From positions 1 through 64,000 of the forward strand of contig CAAHDT010000001.1 of assembly GCA_900770525.1 (NCBI GenBank): 64,000 bases of DNA. The letters are read 5' to 3'. Shown piece by piece: positions 1 to 7,097 of the stretch. A model generated the notes under the pieces. It did no database searches. It was not told the origin of the DNA and saw only the letters and a program-made list of their open reading frames with translations. A program made the position numbers and the translations under genes. Position 1 is the first letter of the stretch. Every line of letters begins with the position of its first letter. This DNA is from Candidatus Gastranaerophilales bacterium (GTDB lineage Bacteria > Cyanobacteriota > Vampirovibrionia > Gastranaerophilales > Gastranaerophilaceae).

Positions 1-2
1 CA

Positions 3-551
3 TTAAGCAATCCATCCGCAAGTTGCGTAGCAGCCGTATATGAGATAAACGGTACAGGCAAACCTAATAAACTAAGCAATGATGTAGTTTTATTTAATGC
101 AAATAAGTTAGGTAATGCCTGCGCATTTGAACTAGATGGTAAATGTTTTGGAGCTCCATTCACACCAAAACCGCTAACACAAGCAGAATGTGAAGCAGAG
201 AAAGGAAACCTCGGAATACAGCGTTGTTACTATGACACTGATTACTGGGCAGGTGCAGTAAAACAATGTGGATGGGTAAGCAAAATGCCAACGATGGATG
301 ACCTTGGAAAGTTAGCGAGCCAACTATACAAGGGCAATCCAAGCATAGGAGCTTACCAAGAATACGATGGTCAATGGGATCAGGATGCAGCAACTGCGCT
401 CGGCTTTACCTCTTCAGACTTCATCCTTTGGTCGGGTGAGGAGTACAGTAGCTACTTCGCGTACGACCGCTACTTCAGCTCTACGGGCTCGTACTACGGC
501 GACGGCTACCGCTACCTCAGCTACAGGCAGGCGGTTTGTATTGCTGATTAA
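3..551 (+). CDS. C-terminal part of a secreted, probably pilin-type protein with a lectin-like variable end (5' truncated)
   Basis: The reading frame is open from the left edge, so the N-terminus is missing. The visible 182 codons hold several cysteines (SCVAA, NACAF, GKCFG, AECEA, QRCYY, KQCGW) and end in a domain with MPTMDDLGKLASQLY, LWSGEEYSS, AYDRYFSS and a final AVCIAD. I recognise this layout from C-terminal DUF1566/C-type-lectin-like domains that gut Melainabacteria attach to prepilin-type N-termini; the pilin part itself lies outside the window. The last 40 codons are far richer in G+C than the first part and are dominated by NNC codons, as in the variable region of a diversity-generating retroelement (DGR) target. 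The role is probably surface binding. Family assignment is by recognition only. Confidence 0.6.
   Translation, partial: LSNPSASCVAAVYEINGTGKPNKLSNDVVLFNANKLGNACAFELDGKCFGAPFTPKPLTQAECEAEKGNLGIQRCYYDTDYWAGAVKQCGWVSKMPTMDDLGKLASQLYKGNPSIGAYQEYDGQWDQDAATALGFTSSDFILWSGEEYSSYFAYDRYFSSTGSYYGDGYRYLSYRQAVCIAD
429..548 (+). other. Candidate DGR variable region at the gene's 3' end
   Basis: From the Trp codon at 429 to the stop the sequence is close to 60% G+C in a window that is roughly one third G+C. Of the 28 codons at 444-527, 22 end in C (9 TAC, 3 AGC, 3 GGC, 2 GAC, 2 CGC, 2 TTC, 1 CTC), although this genome normally prefers A/T third positions. In DGRs, mutagenic retrohoming changes adenines of AAC codons in the template, which yields exactly this NNC set in the last codons of a C-type-lectin-fold gene. 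The less variable end (about 528-548) would be the homing-initiation side. No template repeat or reverse transcriptase is seen in this window. Confidence 0.5.
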
Positions 552-589
552 TAATGCTTGAAATTAAGAATAGCAAATAACATTTAAGG

Positions 590-606
590 GTAGACATTTT
601 GTCTAC
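590..606. repeat. Short perfect hairpin 3' of the variable region
   Basis: gtagaca, then ttt, then tgtctac: seven base pairs with a three-base loop, about 40 bases past the stop codon. DGR targets often carry a short hairpin or cruciform just downstream of the variable region that aids target recognition. It could equally be a protein-binding dyad or chance. The surrounding 581-742 is an open frame without a convincing start. Confidence 0.4.
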
Positions 607-760
607 ATTTTCCGATTGGTTGAAAAGGTGGGAACCGCTTACGCTTTTCGCCACCCTACGTCTTTTTGATGCGAAAGAAGAGAAAATGAACATAGAAAGA
701 TTATTCAAAAAGTTAGTTACTAATCCCACTACGGCTGAATAACTGTAGACACCTCACCCC

Positions 761-791
761 AGCCCCTCTCCTGTAAGTAGAGGGGCTTTTA
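761..791 (+). terminator. Rho-independent terminator of the first gene
   Basis: agcccctct pairs with agaggggct around a nine-base loop and is followed by tttt. It lies between the end of the plus-strand gene and the end of the convergent minus-strand gene. Confidence 0.7.
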
Positions 792-809
792 ATAAATAAA
801 AATTTTCTA

Positions 810-1280
810 CTACCAAGTAAGTAATCTTATTGCGGTTGCAGTATTTGCAGCTGCATTTATTATGTTTGCTGCTGTGTTTACACCATCATATGAACGCTCT
901 CTTACCACAACTGTTGGAGTTGTTTCTGTGACATAAGTTTCTGTCGGATAATAAGTATATGAACTATAGTACCTTATTGGATAAGAGTAAGATGTGTATA
1001 TATATGGTGAATAATAAAATGGTCTATATGGTATTGGTCGTGGCATTGGAGGATGATGGGCAATCCCTGCCGGAGGTGTTCCCATAGGCGGTCTATGCAT
1101 GTTTCCTCCCATTGGTGCTCCCATCGGCGAACGATGTGAACCTCCCCCCATTGTACCCATTGGCGGACGTCCCATATTTCCACCCATTGGTGGTCTGCCC
1201 CCGCCTGCAGGTGCTCCCGGATGTGCAAGCACAGGTGTTGCCATTAGCATTAACCCTAGAATAATAATCGCTTTCTTCAC
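810..1280 (-). CDS. Small secreted Pro/Gly/Met-rich repeat protein
   Basis: 156 residues, starting with GTG behind a GGAGG about ten bases upstream. Residues 1-19 form a clear signal peptide ending in VLAHP. Residues 20-75 are a low-complexity stretch built on the unit GNMxRPPMG(T), followed by a Tyr/Pro-rich part (about 80-120) and an Ala/Asn-rich C-terminus with NAAANTATAIRLL. No catalytic motif is seen. The composition suggests an exported structural or envelope protein; no function can be assigned. It is convergent with the gene on its left and stands alone. Confidence 0.7.
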   Translation of the reverse strand: MKKAIIILGLMLMATPVLAHPGAPAGGGRPPMGGNMGRPPMGTMGGGSHRSPMGAPMGGNMHRPPMGTPPAGIAHHPPMPRPIPYRPFYYSPYIYTSYSYPIRYYSSYTYYPTETYVTETTPTVVVRERSYDGVNTAANIINAAANTATAIRLLTW

Positions 1281-1458
1281 TAACCTTATACCTCCATGCT
1301 TTTTATCTCTGCTTAGTAAACGATTTATAACACCTGAAAGTTCAAATTTGATATAATTATTAAGAAATGTAAAGCATATTATAAGGTGTAAAACCTACAC
1401 TATTATTGAACTTTATTAGATTTCCTATCAAAATCATTTTCTTAGTAGAATAAAAAAC

Positions 1459-1487
1459 TTGCTTTTTAAAAATAAATATACTACAAT
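1459..1487 (+). promoter_or_regulatory. Sigma-70-type promoter overlapped by a 20-bp palindrome
   Basis: TTGCTT (1459-1464), a 17-base spacer, then TACAAT (1482-1487). The -10 box lies inside the perfect palindrome tatactacaattgtagtata (1477-1496), an ideal place for a dimeric repressor. The predicted start is near 1494. The next coding start is more than 150 bases away, and a terminator intervenes. Confidence 0.55.
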
Positions 1488-1493
1488 TGTAGT

Positions 1494-1606
1494 ATAAGAC
1501 GTTTGGTAAACGATTCATACTTTTTCCAAAGACTCTGTAAGTTAAATGGAAAACTCCTAAATGTTTAAATTAAACCATCCAAGGCTCTTCGGAGCCTTTA
1601 TTTTTT
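1494..1606 (+). ncRNA. Candidate structured small RNA upstream of bioB
   Basis: About 113 bases without a coding frame, between a promoter and a strong terminator. Four hairpins can be drawn in series: cgttt-ggt-aaacg (1500-1512), ttttcca with tggaaaa, gttta-aat-taaac (1563-1575) and the terminator aaggctc-ttcg-gagcctt. The single-stranded stretch between them contains aactcctaaat, which is rich in potential anti-Shine-Dalgarno pairing. It may instead be an attenuated leader of bioB, but bioB has its own -10-like sequence after the terminator. It matches no family I recognise. Confidence 0.45.
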
Positions 1607-1608
1607 TG
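1581..1608 (+). terminator. Rho-independent terminator upstream of bioB
   Basis: aaggctc pairs with gagcctt around a ttcg tetraloop, followed by tatttttttg. It ends the candidate small RNA. The sequence gataaaataat at about 1611-1621 just after it can serve as the -10 region of bioB. Confidence 0.75.
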
Positions 1609-1647
1609 TGATAAAATAATTGTAATAGAGATATGTGAGGAGATATT

Positions 1648-2589
1648 ATGGAAAATTATAGTGATTATTCAAAAGAAGATTTTTTGAAGTTATACGACAA
1701 AAGTTTAGATGAATTGGTACAGATTTCTAATAAGATTACAAAAGAGAATTTTGACAATACCGTTGAAGCTTGCAGTATTATCAGTGCCAAAACCGGTGCT
1801 TGCGGTGAAAATTGCAAATACTGCTCTCAAAGCAAACATAACCATGCTGAAATAGAATGTCATCCGCTTTTGGATGTTGAAACAGTAAAAAAAGCGGCTT
1901 TGGATGCTAAAAAGAACGGTGCCACCAGATTTTGTATTGTTACATCAGGACGTGTTCCGACAGACAAAGATTTTGATAAAATTCTTGAGATGGTTAAGGC
2001 TGTTGCCTCTATTGATGGAATTCACTGTTGCGCCTCTTTAGGATTGCTTTCAGAAGAGCAAATTAAGCAGATAAAAGAAGCTGGTGTTGAAAGATATAAC
2101 CACAACATCAACACTTCTAAAAATTATCATGAAAAAATTTGTACTTCACACAAATTTGAAGATAGAACGAATACAGTCAAAATGATTAAAAAACATGGTA
2201 TTGAAGCTTGTTGTGGAGTAATAATCGGGATGGGAGAAAGTCGCGAAGATAGAATTGATATGGCATTATCTCTAAGAGAACTTAACCCTAAAACAGTTCC
2301 TATAAATATTTTAAATCCGATTAAGGGTACCCCTCTTGAAAATTATGAAGATAAAATTGATGAAGAAGAAATTCTAAAAACTATTTGTATTTTTAGAATA
2401 ATTCTTCCGAAAGCATTATTAAGATATGCAGGTGGCAGAACTTCAAGGTTAAGCGAAGAGAACCAAAAACGCGGAATTGAAGCCGGAATAAATTCACTTT
2501 TAGTTGGTAATTATTTAACTACAACCGGTTCAAAATCCGAAGATGACAAAAAAATGTTAGAAGAATTGGATTTGACCTTAAGTAAATAA
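1648..2589 (+). CDS. bioB: Biotin synthase
   Basis: Radical SAM enzyme that inserts sulfur into dethiobiotin to make biotin, the last step of the pathway. The 313 residues match the family length. The CxxxCxxC motif that binds the SAM [4Fe-4S] cluster is at C52, C56 and C59 (TGACGENCKYC). The downstream barrel carries AGGRTSR near the C-terminus, typical of BioB. The start is supported by GAGGAG seven bases upstream. No other biotin synthesis genes are nearby, but a biotin-protein ligase lies 15 kb to the right, so endogenous biotin is probably made and used. Confidence 0.93.
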   Translation: MENYSDYSKEDFLKLYDKSLDELVQISNKITKENFDNTVEACSIISAKTGACGENCKYCSQSKHNHAEIECHPLLDVETVKKAALDAKKNGATRFCIVTSGRVPTDKDFDKILEMVKAVASIDGIHCCASLGLLSEEQIKQIKEAGVERYNHNINTSKNYHEKICTSHKFEDRTNTVKMIKKHGIEACCGVIIGMGESREDRIDMALSLRELNPKTVPINILNPIKGTPLENYEDKIDEEEILKTICIFRIILPKALLRYAGGRTSRLSEENQKRGIEAGINSLLVGNYLTTTGSKSEDDKKMLEELDLTLSK

Positions 2590-2670
2590 TTTAACTAACT
2601 TTACATTTTCTTGTAAGAGTTGAATGTTTATCATATTATAAGGTTATATTAAGCCCAAAAAGGAGAAAAT

Positions 2671-4134
2671 ATGGAAGAGCTTTTAAAGAAAACCGCAGCC
2701 GAACAGAGCAAGGCGTTAAAAAATAAAGAAGTTTCCGCAGTAGAATTAACTAATGCAGCATTTAGCAGAATTGAAAAGTTGGAAGATAAATTAGGAGCTT
2801 TCAATTCTTTGACCAAAGATATCGCTTTAGATACAGCGAAAAAAGTTGATGAAAAAATTGCAAAAGGAGAAGAATTACCGCTACTTGCAGGTATTCCTTT
2901 AGCATTAAAAGATAATATGAACTTGAAAGGTTCAAGAACAACAGCTTCAAGCAAAATTCTTGAAAATTTCGTTTCACCGTTCAATGCAACAATTACAGAA
3001 AAATTGTTAAACAATTTGGTTCCAATTGTTGGGAAAGCAAACTTAGACGAATTTGCAATGGGTTCATCTAACGAAAATTCAGCATTCAAAAAAGTTCATA
3101 ACCCTTGGGATTTGAATAAAGTTCCTGGAGGTTCTTCAGGTGGTTCAGCTGCAAGCGTTGCATCTTGCGAAGCTACTTTGGCACTAGGTTCTGATACAGG
3201 CGGTTCAATCAGATTACCGGCATCATTCTGTGGTATTGTAGGGATGAAACCTACTTACGGACGTGTTTCTAGATATGGTTTAATAGCATTCGCATCATCT
3301 TTAGACCAAATCGGACCTTTTGCTCGTTCTGTTGAAGATGCTGCTAACTTGTTAGAAGTTATTTCAGGTCATGACCCTAAAGATTCTACATCACTGGATT
3401 TGCCTGTAGAACATTATGCTGATTTCCTTAAAAACGATATTAGGGGTAAAAAAGTCGGTGTTATAAAAGAATTGATGTCAGAAGGCTTGTCTGATGATGT
3501 TGCAAAAGCTATGCAAGATGCAATTGATACTTACAAAAAATTAGGTTGTGAAATTGTTGAAATTTCTCTTCCTAAATTAAAATATTCAATCGGTATCTAC
3601 TACATTTTGGCAACAGCAGAATGCAGTTCAAACTTAGCAAGATTTGACGGTGTAAAATACGGTTACAGAACACCTGAGGCTAAAAATCTTCTTGAAATGT
3701 ATACAAAAACAAGAGCAGAAGGTTTTGGACCGGAAGTTAAACGCCGTATAATGCTTGGAACTTATGCACTAAGTTCAGGATATTACGATGCATACTATAA
3801 AAAAGCTCAACAAATGAGAGCTTTGGTAACAGAAGATTTCAAAAAAGCATTTGAAACTGTTGATGTATTGATTTCACCAACTTGCCCGAATACCGCATTT
3901 GAATTAGGGGCTAAGTCTTCTGATCCGTTGCAGATGTATTTAACTGATATTGCAACAATTTCAGCTAACTTGGCAGGTATTCCAGGGTTAAGTGTTCCTG
4001 CCGGATTTGACAAAACCGGTATGCCAATCGGTTTGCAAGTTTTGGCTCCACAATTACAGGAAGGTAAGTTGTTCAATATGGCTTATCAATTTGAACAGGC
4101 TCATGACTATTGGAAACAACTTGCAAATATATAA
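2671..4134 (+). CDS. gatA: Asp-tRNA(Asn)/Glu-tRNA(Gln) amidotransferase subunit A
   Basis: Glutaminase subunit of GatCAB, which releases ammonia from glutamine to convert mischarged Glu-tRNA(Gln) or Asp-tRNA(Asn). 487 residues, full length. The amidase signature with its Ser-cisSer-Lys triad is visible: K80 (LALKDNM), S155 in the GGSSGGSAA loop and S179 in GSDTGGS. An AAAAAGGAG ribosome-binding site lies seven bases before the ATG. gatB and gatC are not in the window. A hairpin terminator follows directly. Confidence 0.95.
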   Translation: MEELLKKTAAEQSKALKNKEVSAVELTNAAFSRIEKLEDKLGAFNSLTKDIALDTAKKVDEKIAKGEELPLLAGIPLALKDNMNLKGSRTTASSKILENFVSPFNATITEKLLNNLVPIVGKANLDEFAMGSSNENSAFKKVHNPWDLNKVPGGSSGGSAASVASCEATLALGSDTGGSIRLPASFCGIVGMKPTYGRVSRYGLIAFASSLDQIGPFARSVEDAANLLEVISGHDPKDSTSLDLPVEHYADFLKNDIRGKKVGVIKELMSEGLSDDVAKAMQDAIDTYKKLGCEIVEISLPKLKYSIGIYYILATAECSSNLARFDGVKYGYRTPEAKNLLEMYTKTRAEGFGPEVKRRIMLGTYALSSGYYDAYYKKAQQMRALVTEDFKKAFETVDVLISPTCPNTAFELGAKSSDPLQMYLTDIATISANLAGIPGLSVPAGFDKTGMPIGLQVLAPQLQEGKLFNMAYQFEQAHDYWKQLANI

Positions 4135-4158
4135 TTTGAAAATTATAAAATTTAACGC

Positions 4159-4195
4159 AAAAAGTCGGAAATCATTCGGTTTTCGACTTTTTTAT
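4159..4195 (+). terminator. Rho-independent terminator after gatA
   Basis: aaaagtcg pairs with cgactttt, with further pairing of gaaa with tttt inside the stem, followed by tttttata. Confidence 0.7.
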
Positions 4196-4239
4196 AAAAA
4201 CTTCTTATAAAAAATGAACAATTTAGAAAGTTTTTTCGT

Positions 4240-4245
4240 TATAAT
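4240..4245 (+). promoter_or_regulatory. -10 box of the anti-sigma/sigma operon
   Basis: A perfect TATAAT about 20 bases before the ATG of the anti-sigma gene, in the context cgttataatagca; no convincing -35 is seen. Confidence 0.5.
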
Positions 4246-4263
4246 AGCATAGAGGTTGAAAAA

Positions 4264-4611
4264 ATGAATAACAATAAATGTTCAAAATATGAAGGTTTGT
4301 TCGTATTTGCGAATGAACAAGAATTTTCAGAGCACCTTAAAATGTGTCCTGACTGTCAGGCAGAAGACGAAAAAATGAAAAAGGTTTCTTCCTTAATTGG
4401 GGAAGTTGCGCCACTAATAAGGGAAAAAAGACGTGATAAAGCGAGATTGAAACTTGCTTGTGTGTCTTTTGGTATAATTTTTAGCTTTTTAACTCTCGGA
4501 GTTATTAACTTCGATCAGGATGTCCACGATATGATTTTGTATGGTCAAACGATGACTGTAGAAGATTATGGTTTTCCTGTTGACTCATACGGTTTAATAA
4601 TGGTGGATTAA
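4264..4611 (+). CDS. Membrane-anchored zinc-finger anti-sigma factor
   Basis: 115 residues. The N-terminal half has the ZAS signature HxxxCxxC (HLKMCPDC, about residues 25-32), with an additional cysteine at residue 6 as a possible fourth ligand. One hydrophobic segment (about 66-84) would span the inner membrane, leaving a short outside tail. Anti-sigma factors of this type hold an ECF sigma factor inactive until an envelope signal arrives. Its stop overlaps the ATG of the sigma gene by one base, so the two are translationally coupled. The order anti-sigma first, sigma second is the reverse of the usual arrangement. Confidence 0.7.
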   Translation: MNNNKCSKYEGLFVFANEQEFSEHLKMCPDCQAEDEKMKKVSSLIGEVAPLIREKRRDKARLKLACVSFGIIFSFLTLGVINFDQDVHDMILYGQTMTVEDYGFPVDSYGLIMVD

Positions 4612-5117
4612 TGAATTTTAACGAAATAATTAATGCAAATAAAGACAATGTGCGAAAGATAATAATGTTAGTTTCAGGTGAGGCAAATGAAGACTTGGAA
4701 CAAGAAGTTTATTTGAAGGTATGGAAAAATTCAGATAAATATCAGGAACGCGGAAGTTTTAAGAGTTGGGTTTCAACTATAGCGAAAAATGTAACTAAAG
4801 ACTACTTAAAATCCGCTGCAAAAAAGCACGAACAATTGACAAGCGAGGATGAATCGGTTTTGGATATTGTTCGAGATAAAAAAGAAACACCAGAACTTCG
4901 CCTAATAAATAATAATCGTCAAGAGCGCATAATGCATGCGATTAACCGATTAAAACCTAAATTCAGAGAGGTCGTAATTTACTGCGAAGTTTACGGATAT
5001 ACCTATGAAGAAACGGCTAAAAAATGCAAGTGCCCTGCCGGTACCGTTAAGTCAAGATTATATAACGCTAAAAAGGCATTAGCAGAAGAATTAAAAGATT
5101 TATTGGAAGATTATTAA
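4611..5117 (+). CDS. ECF-type RNA polymerase sigma factor
   Basis: 168 residues, the size of group 4 sigma factors. Region 2 is seen in NEDLEQEVYLKVWKNSDKY and FKSWVSTIAKN, region 4 in FREVVIYCEVYGYTYEE and CPAGTVKSRLYNAKKAL. It directs RNA polymerase to a small regulon. It sits between its anti-sigma factor and a Spy-like periplasmic protein, so envelope protein stress is a likely signal. The ATG overlaps the previous stop (TAATG). Confidence 0.85.
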   Translation: MNFNEIINANKDNVRKIIMLVSGEANEDLEQEVYLKVWKNSDKYQERGSFKSWVSTIAKNVTKDYLKSAAKKHEQLTSEDESVLDIVRDKKETPELRLINNNRQERIMHAINRLKPKFREVVIYCEVYGYTYEETAKKCKCPAGTVKSRLYNAKKALAEELKDLLEDY

Positions 5118-5136
5118 TAAAAGAAAGGATTAATTC

Positions 5137-5688
5137 ATGAAAAAATTATTAATTTTAGCAGGAATATTAGCAATAACTGTATCTTCACAGTGTATTGCCG
5201 CTGATAATACTGCTCAAAACGGAGCCCCGAAGCCACCTTGTAATTGTGCTCAAGCAAAAAGACCGGATAAACCTCCATTTGACAAAGAAAAATTTGAAAA
5301 ACGTCTAAAATTAACCGATGCTCAGAAAGAACAAGCTCGTGTTATCAGAGAAAAAGGACATGAGCAAATGAAACCTATTATGGAAAAAATCAAAGAAAAA
5401 CATGAAGAAATAAATGCTGTTCGACTTAGCAAACTAACTCAACAGATGAAAGATGAAAAAGTCAATCAGTTGAGAAAAGAAATTAAAGAATTGAAAAAAC
5501 AAGCCAATACGATAAGAAACCAAAACATGAGAGAATTTGAGTCAATTCTTACCACAAAACAGTTGAAAGAATTAAACAAAATGAAAGAAGAAGGACGTAA
5601 AGCATTTGAAAAAGCTCACAAAAAACAACTTTTAAAAATGCCTCCAATGGATCCGGAATTCGGAATGCCAAAACCTCCAGCAAAATAA
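5137..5688 (+). CDS. Spy/CpxP-like periplasmic protein with LTxxQ motifs
   Basis: 183 residues with a signal peptide (about 1-22, ending QCIAAD). The mature part is highly charged and helical, with two LTxxQ motifs (LTDAQKEQA near residue 57, LTTKQLKEL near 147) as in the Spy/CpxP/CnrX group of periplasmic chaperones and stress sensors. The tail is Pro-rich (MPPMDPEFGMPKPP). Placed 20 bases after the sigma gene with AAAGGA before its ATG, it is probably both part of and a target of the same response. Assignment is from motif and context; overall similarity may be low. Confidence 0.6.
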   Translation: MKKLLILAGILAITVSSQCIAADNTAQNGAPKPPCNCAQAKRPDKPPFDKEKFEKRLKLTDAQKEQARVIREKGHEQMKPIMEKIKEKHEEINAVRLSKLTQQMKDEKVNQLRKEIKELKKQANTIRNQNMREFESILTTKQLKELNKMKEEGRKAFEKAHKKQLLKMPPMDPEFGMPKPPAK

Positions 5689-5714
5689 TTTTTTTAAATT
5701 AATTAATCTCAAAA

Positions 5715-5740
5715 AAAAAGCACCTTTTCAGGTGCTTTTG
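5715..5740. terminator. Bidirectional terminator between convergent genes
   Basis: aaaagcacct pairs with aggtgctttt, with an A-run on the left and T-rich sequence on the right, so it can serve the Spy-like gene on the plus strand and the small gene on the minus strand. Confidence 0.75.
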
Positions 5741-5785
5741 CATTTTGCAAATAATTTTATGAAAAACAAGTTGTTTTATTTTCCC

Positions 5786-6004
5786 CTAGTGAAGAGCGAT
5801 AGCATTTACTGTATTGTATTTATTGCTTTCTTGTACTCTTCTTAAATATTTAGTTAAAGAAGTAGCAACCATTGCTGCACGTTTTTGAGCTTCTTTATCT
5901 AAGATTTCAAAATATTCATCAACTGTAACAACTGTGTAATCCCCAAAAAATTCGCCTAATGTAGAAACTTCATAATCTTTTTCGCTAACAACTTTGTTTT
6001 CCAT
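5786..6004 (-). CDS. Small hypothetical protein
   Basis: 72 residues, rich in acidic residues at the front (VSEKDYEVSTLGEFFGDY) and basic in the middle (KRAAMVATSLTKYLRRVQE). No domain is recognised. An AAAAGGGG sequence lies about eight bases before the ATG, and the gene ends at a shared terminator, which supports a real gene. It is divergent from the EF-hand gene on its right. Confidence 0.55.
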   Translation of the reverse strand: MENKVVSEKDYEVSTLGEFFGDYTVVTVDEYFEILDKEAQKRAAMVATSLTKYLRRVQESNKYNTVNAIALH

Positions 6005-6155
6005 AATTTGTACCCCTTTTTAATTTTTTAAATCCCTTACATTTATATAAAGTATTTTATGATTTAAAAATTGCCTAAATCGTATATAAAAAATATATTT
6101 TTGTAATATATCTTAACAATAACAAAAATTTTTCAAATCCAATATGGCAAAAAGC

Positions 6156-6183
6156 TTGACATTTTTAGAAAAAACATTAAAAT
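6156..6183 (+). promoter_or_regulatory. Sigma-70-type promoter of the EF-hand gene
   Basis: A consensus TTGACA at 6156-6161, a 16-base spacer and TAAAAT at 6178-6183, about 30 bases before the ATG at 6217. Confidence 0.7.
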
Positions 6184-6216
6184 AGAAACGGATTACATTA
6201 ACGAGAGGGTTTTATT

Positions 6217-6777
6217 ATGGCGAATTCAAGTGGCACATCGTTACTTGCAGGTATATATTCAGGTTTGACAAATACTTATTCGTATTTAGCAGCGACAAAT
6301 CCAAACGGTGTTACGTTGGATAGCATAAATCAAGTTCGTACTGATTCAACAAAGGCTAATATGGTTAACCAAAGTTTTGCTTCGTATTTGCAGACTAATT
6401 TTTCCAAAATCGATAAAGATGGCGATGGAATAATCAGTTCTACAGAGATGAGCAATTTGACTAACCAAATGTCAACACAAGGTTTGACGAAAACAGAATT
6501 AACACAGTTGTATGCTTCCGGTGCAAGTGGCTTATCATCAAGTACTATGGAAAATATTTTGAACCATTTTGATGAAATGGATACAAATCATGATGGTAAA
6601 ATTACCAGTGCTGAAATTTCTGCATACAGTGTTGACTGTTCAAAGCAGAAAAAAGAGGATGAAGAAAGACTCAAAGCAGCCTCAAATATGTCTGTTTTCT
6701 ATGGCAGCGAAAGTTCCTCTGCTGACACATATAGCCTTTTGAGTTACAAATACAAAGATGCTACATCCAGTTCTTAG
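6217..6777 (+). CDS. EF-hand calcium-binding protein
   Basis: 186 residues with two canonical EF-hand loops: D66-KDGDGIISST-E77 and D122-TNHDGKITSA-E133, each with Asp/Asn at positions 1, 3 and 5, Gly at 6 and Glu at 12. No signal peptide or membrane segment is seen. Both ends are Ser/Thr-rich. It could buffer or sense calcium, or be exported by an unconventional route. A consensus promoter and an AGAGGG ribosome-binding site precede it. A second protein with one loop of this type starts at 36281. Confidence 0.75.
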   Translation: MANSSGTSLLAGIYSGLTNTYSYLAATNPNGVTLDSINQVRTDSTKANMVNQSFASYLQTNFSKIDKDGDGIISSTEMSNLTNQMSTQGLTKTELTQLYASGASGLSSSTMENILNHFDEMDTNHDGKITSAEISAYSVDCSKQKKEDEERLKAASNMSVFYGSESSSADTYSLLSYKYKDATSSS

Positions 6778-6914
6778 AAATAAATAAAACACTCCAAGAA
6801 CAAGTGTACATTGGATGTTATTCAAAAGGACTCATTCTTAAGAATTATTTTTTTTATAAAAAATCTATCCTTAAGAAGGGTGAAAAATATAGAAAAAAAC
6901 GTTATATTATATAC

Positions 6915-7082
6915 ACAAGCTTATCATATCCAAGCACTTTTTTCGGGGTTGCGACAAGGTTTTTCTTAGAGCGGGTTTGGTTGAAAATGTGGTAAGCTTG
7001 CTCTTAATAAGCATTATCTTCTTAATGGTTTTCATACTTCTTTATAAAATCCTTGCTTCTAATCAAAGCAAGATTTTTTTTG
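6915..7082 (+). ncRNA. Candidate structured RNA between the EF-hand and transporter genes
   Basis: The 320-base gap after 6777 has no convincing gene. Within it caagctta (6916-6923) pairs with taagcttg (6993-7000), closing an 85-base GC-richer domain (cggggttgcgac, gagcggg). A TATATT (6903-6908) sits where a -10 box would be for a start near 6915, and a clear terminator ends the unit at about 7080. It resembles a free-standing RNA or a leader of the MFS gene. I could not match it to SRP RNA, 6S or a known riboswitch. Confidence 0.35.
7052..7082 (+). terminator. Rho-independent terminator before the MFS gene
   Basis: cttgctt pairs with aagcaag around a seven-base loop, followed by attttttttt. 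It ends only 16 bases before the next ATG, so that gene needs its own promoter, or the hairpin attenuates it. Confidence 0.75.
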
Positions 7083-7097
7083 TGCTAATATTTAGCT

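Noticed and set aside
581..742. Open frame of 54 codons downstream of the first gene (ends NIERLFKKLVTNPTTAE)
   Set aside because: No start codon with a ribosome-binding site at its beginning; the internal ATG at 686 gives only 18 residues. The composition looks like an intergenic repeat read by chance.
6804..6995. 63-codon plus-strand frame in the gap before the MFS gene
   Set aside because: No ribosome-binding site, unlikely composition (poly-Lys, Phe and Tyr from AT-rich sequence), and it overlaps the structured RNA candidate.
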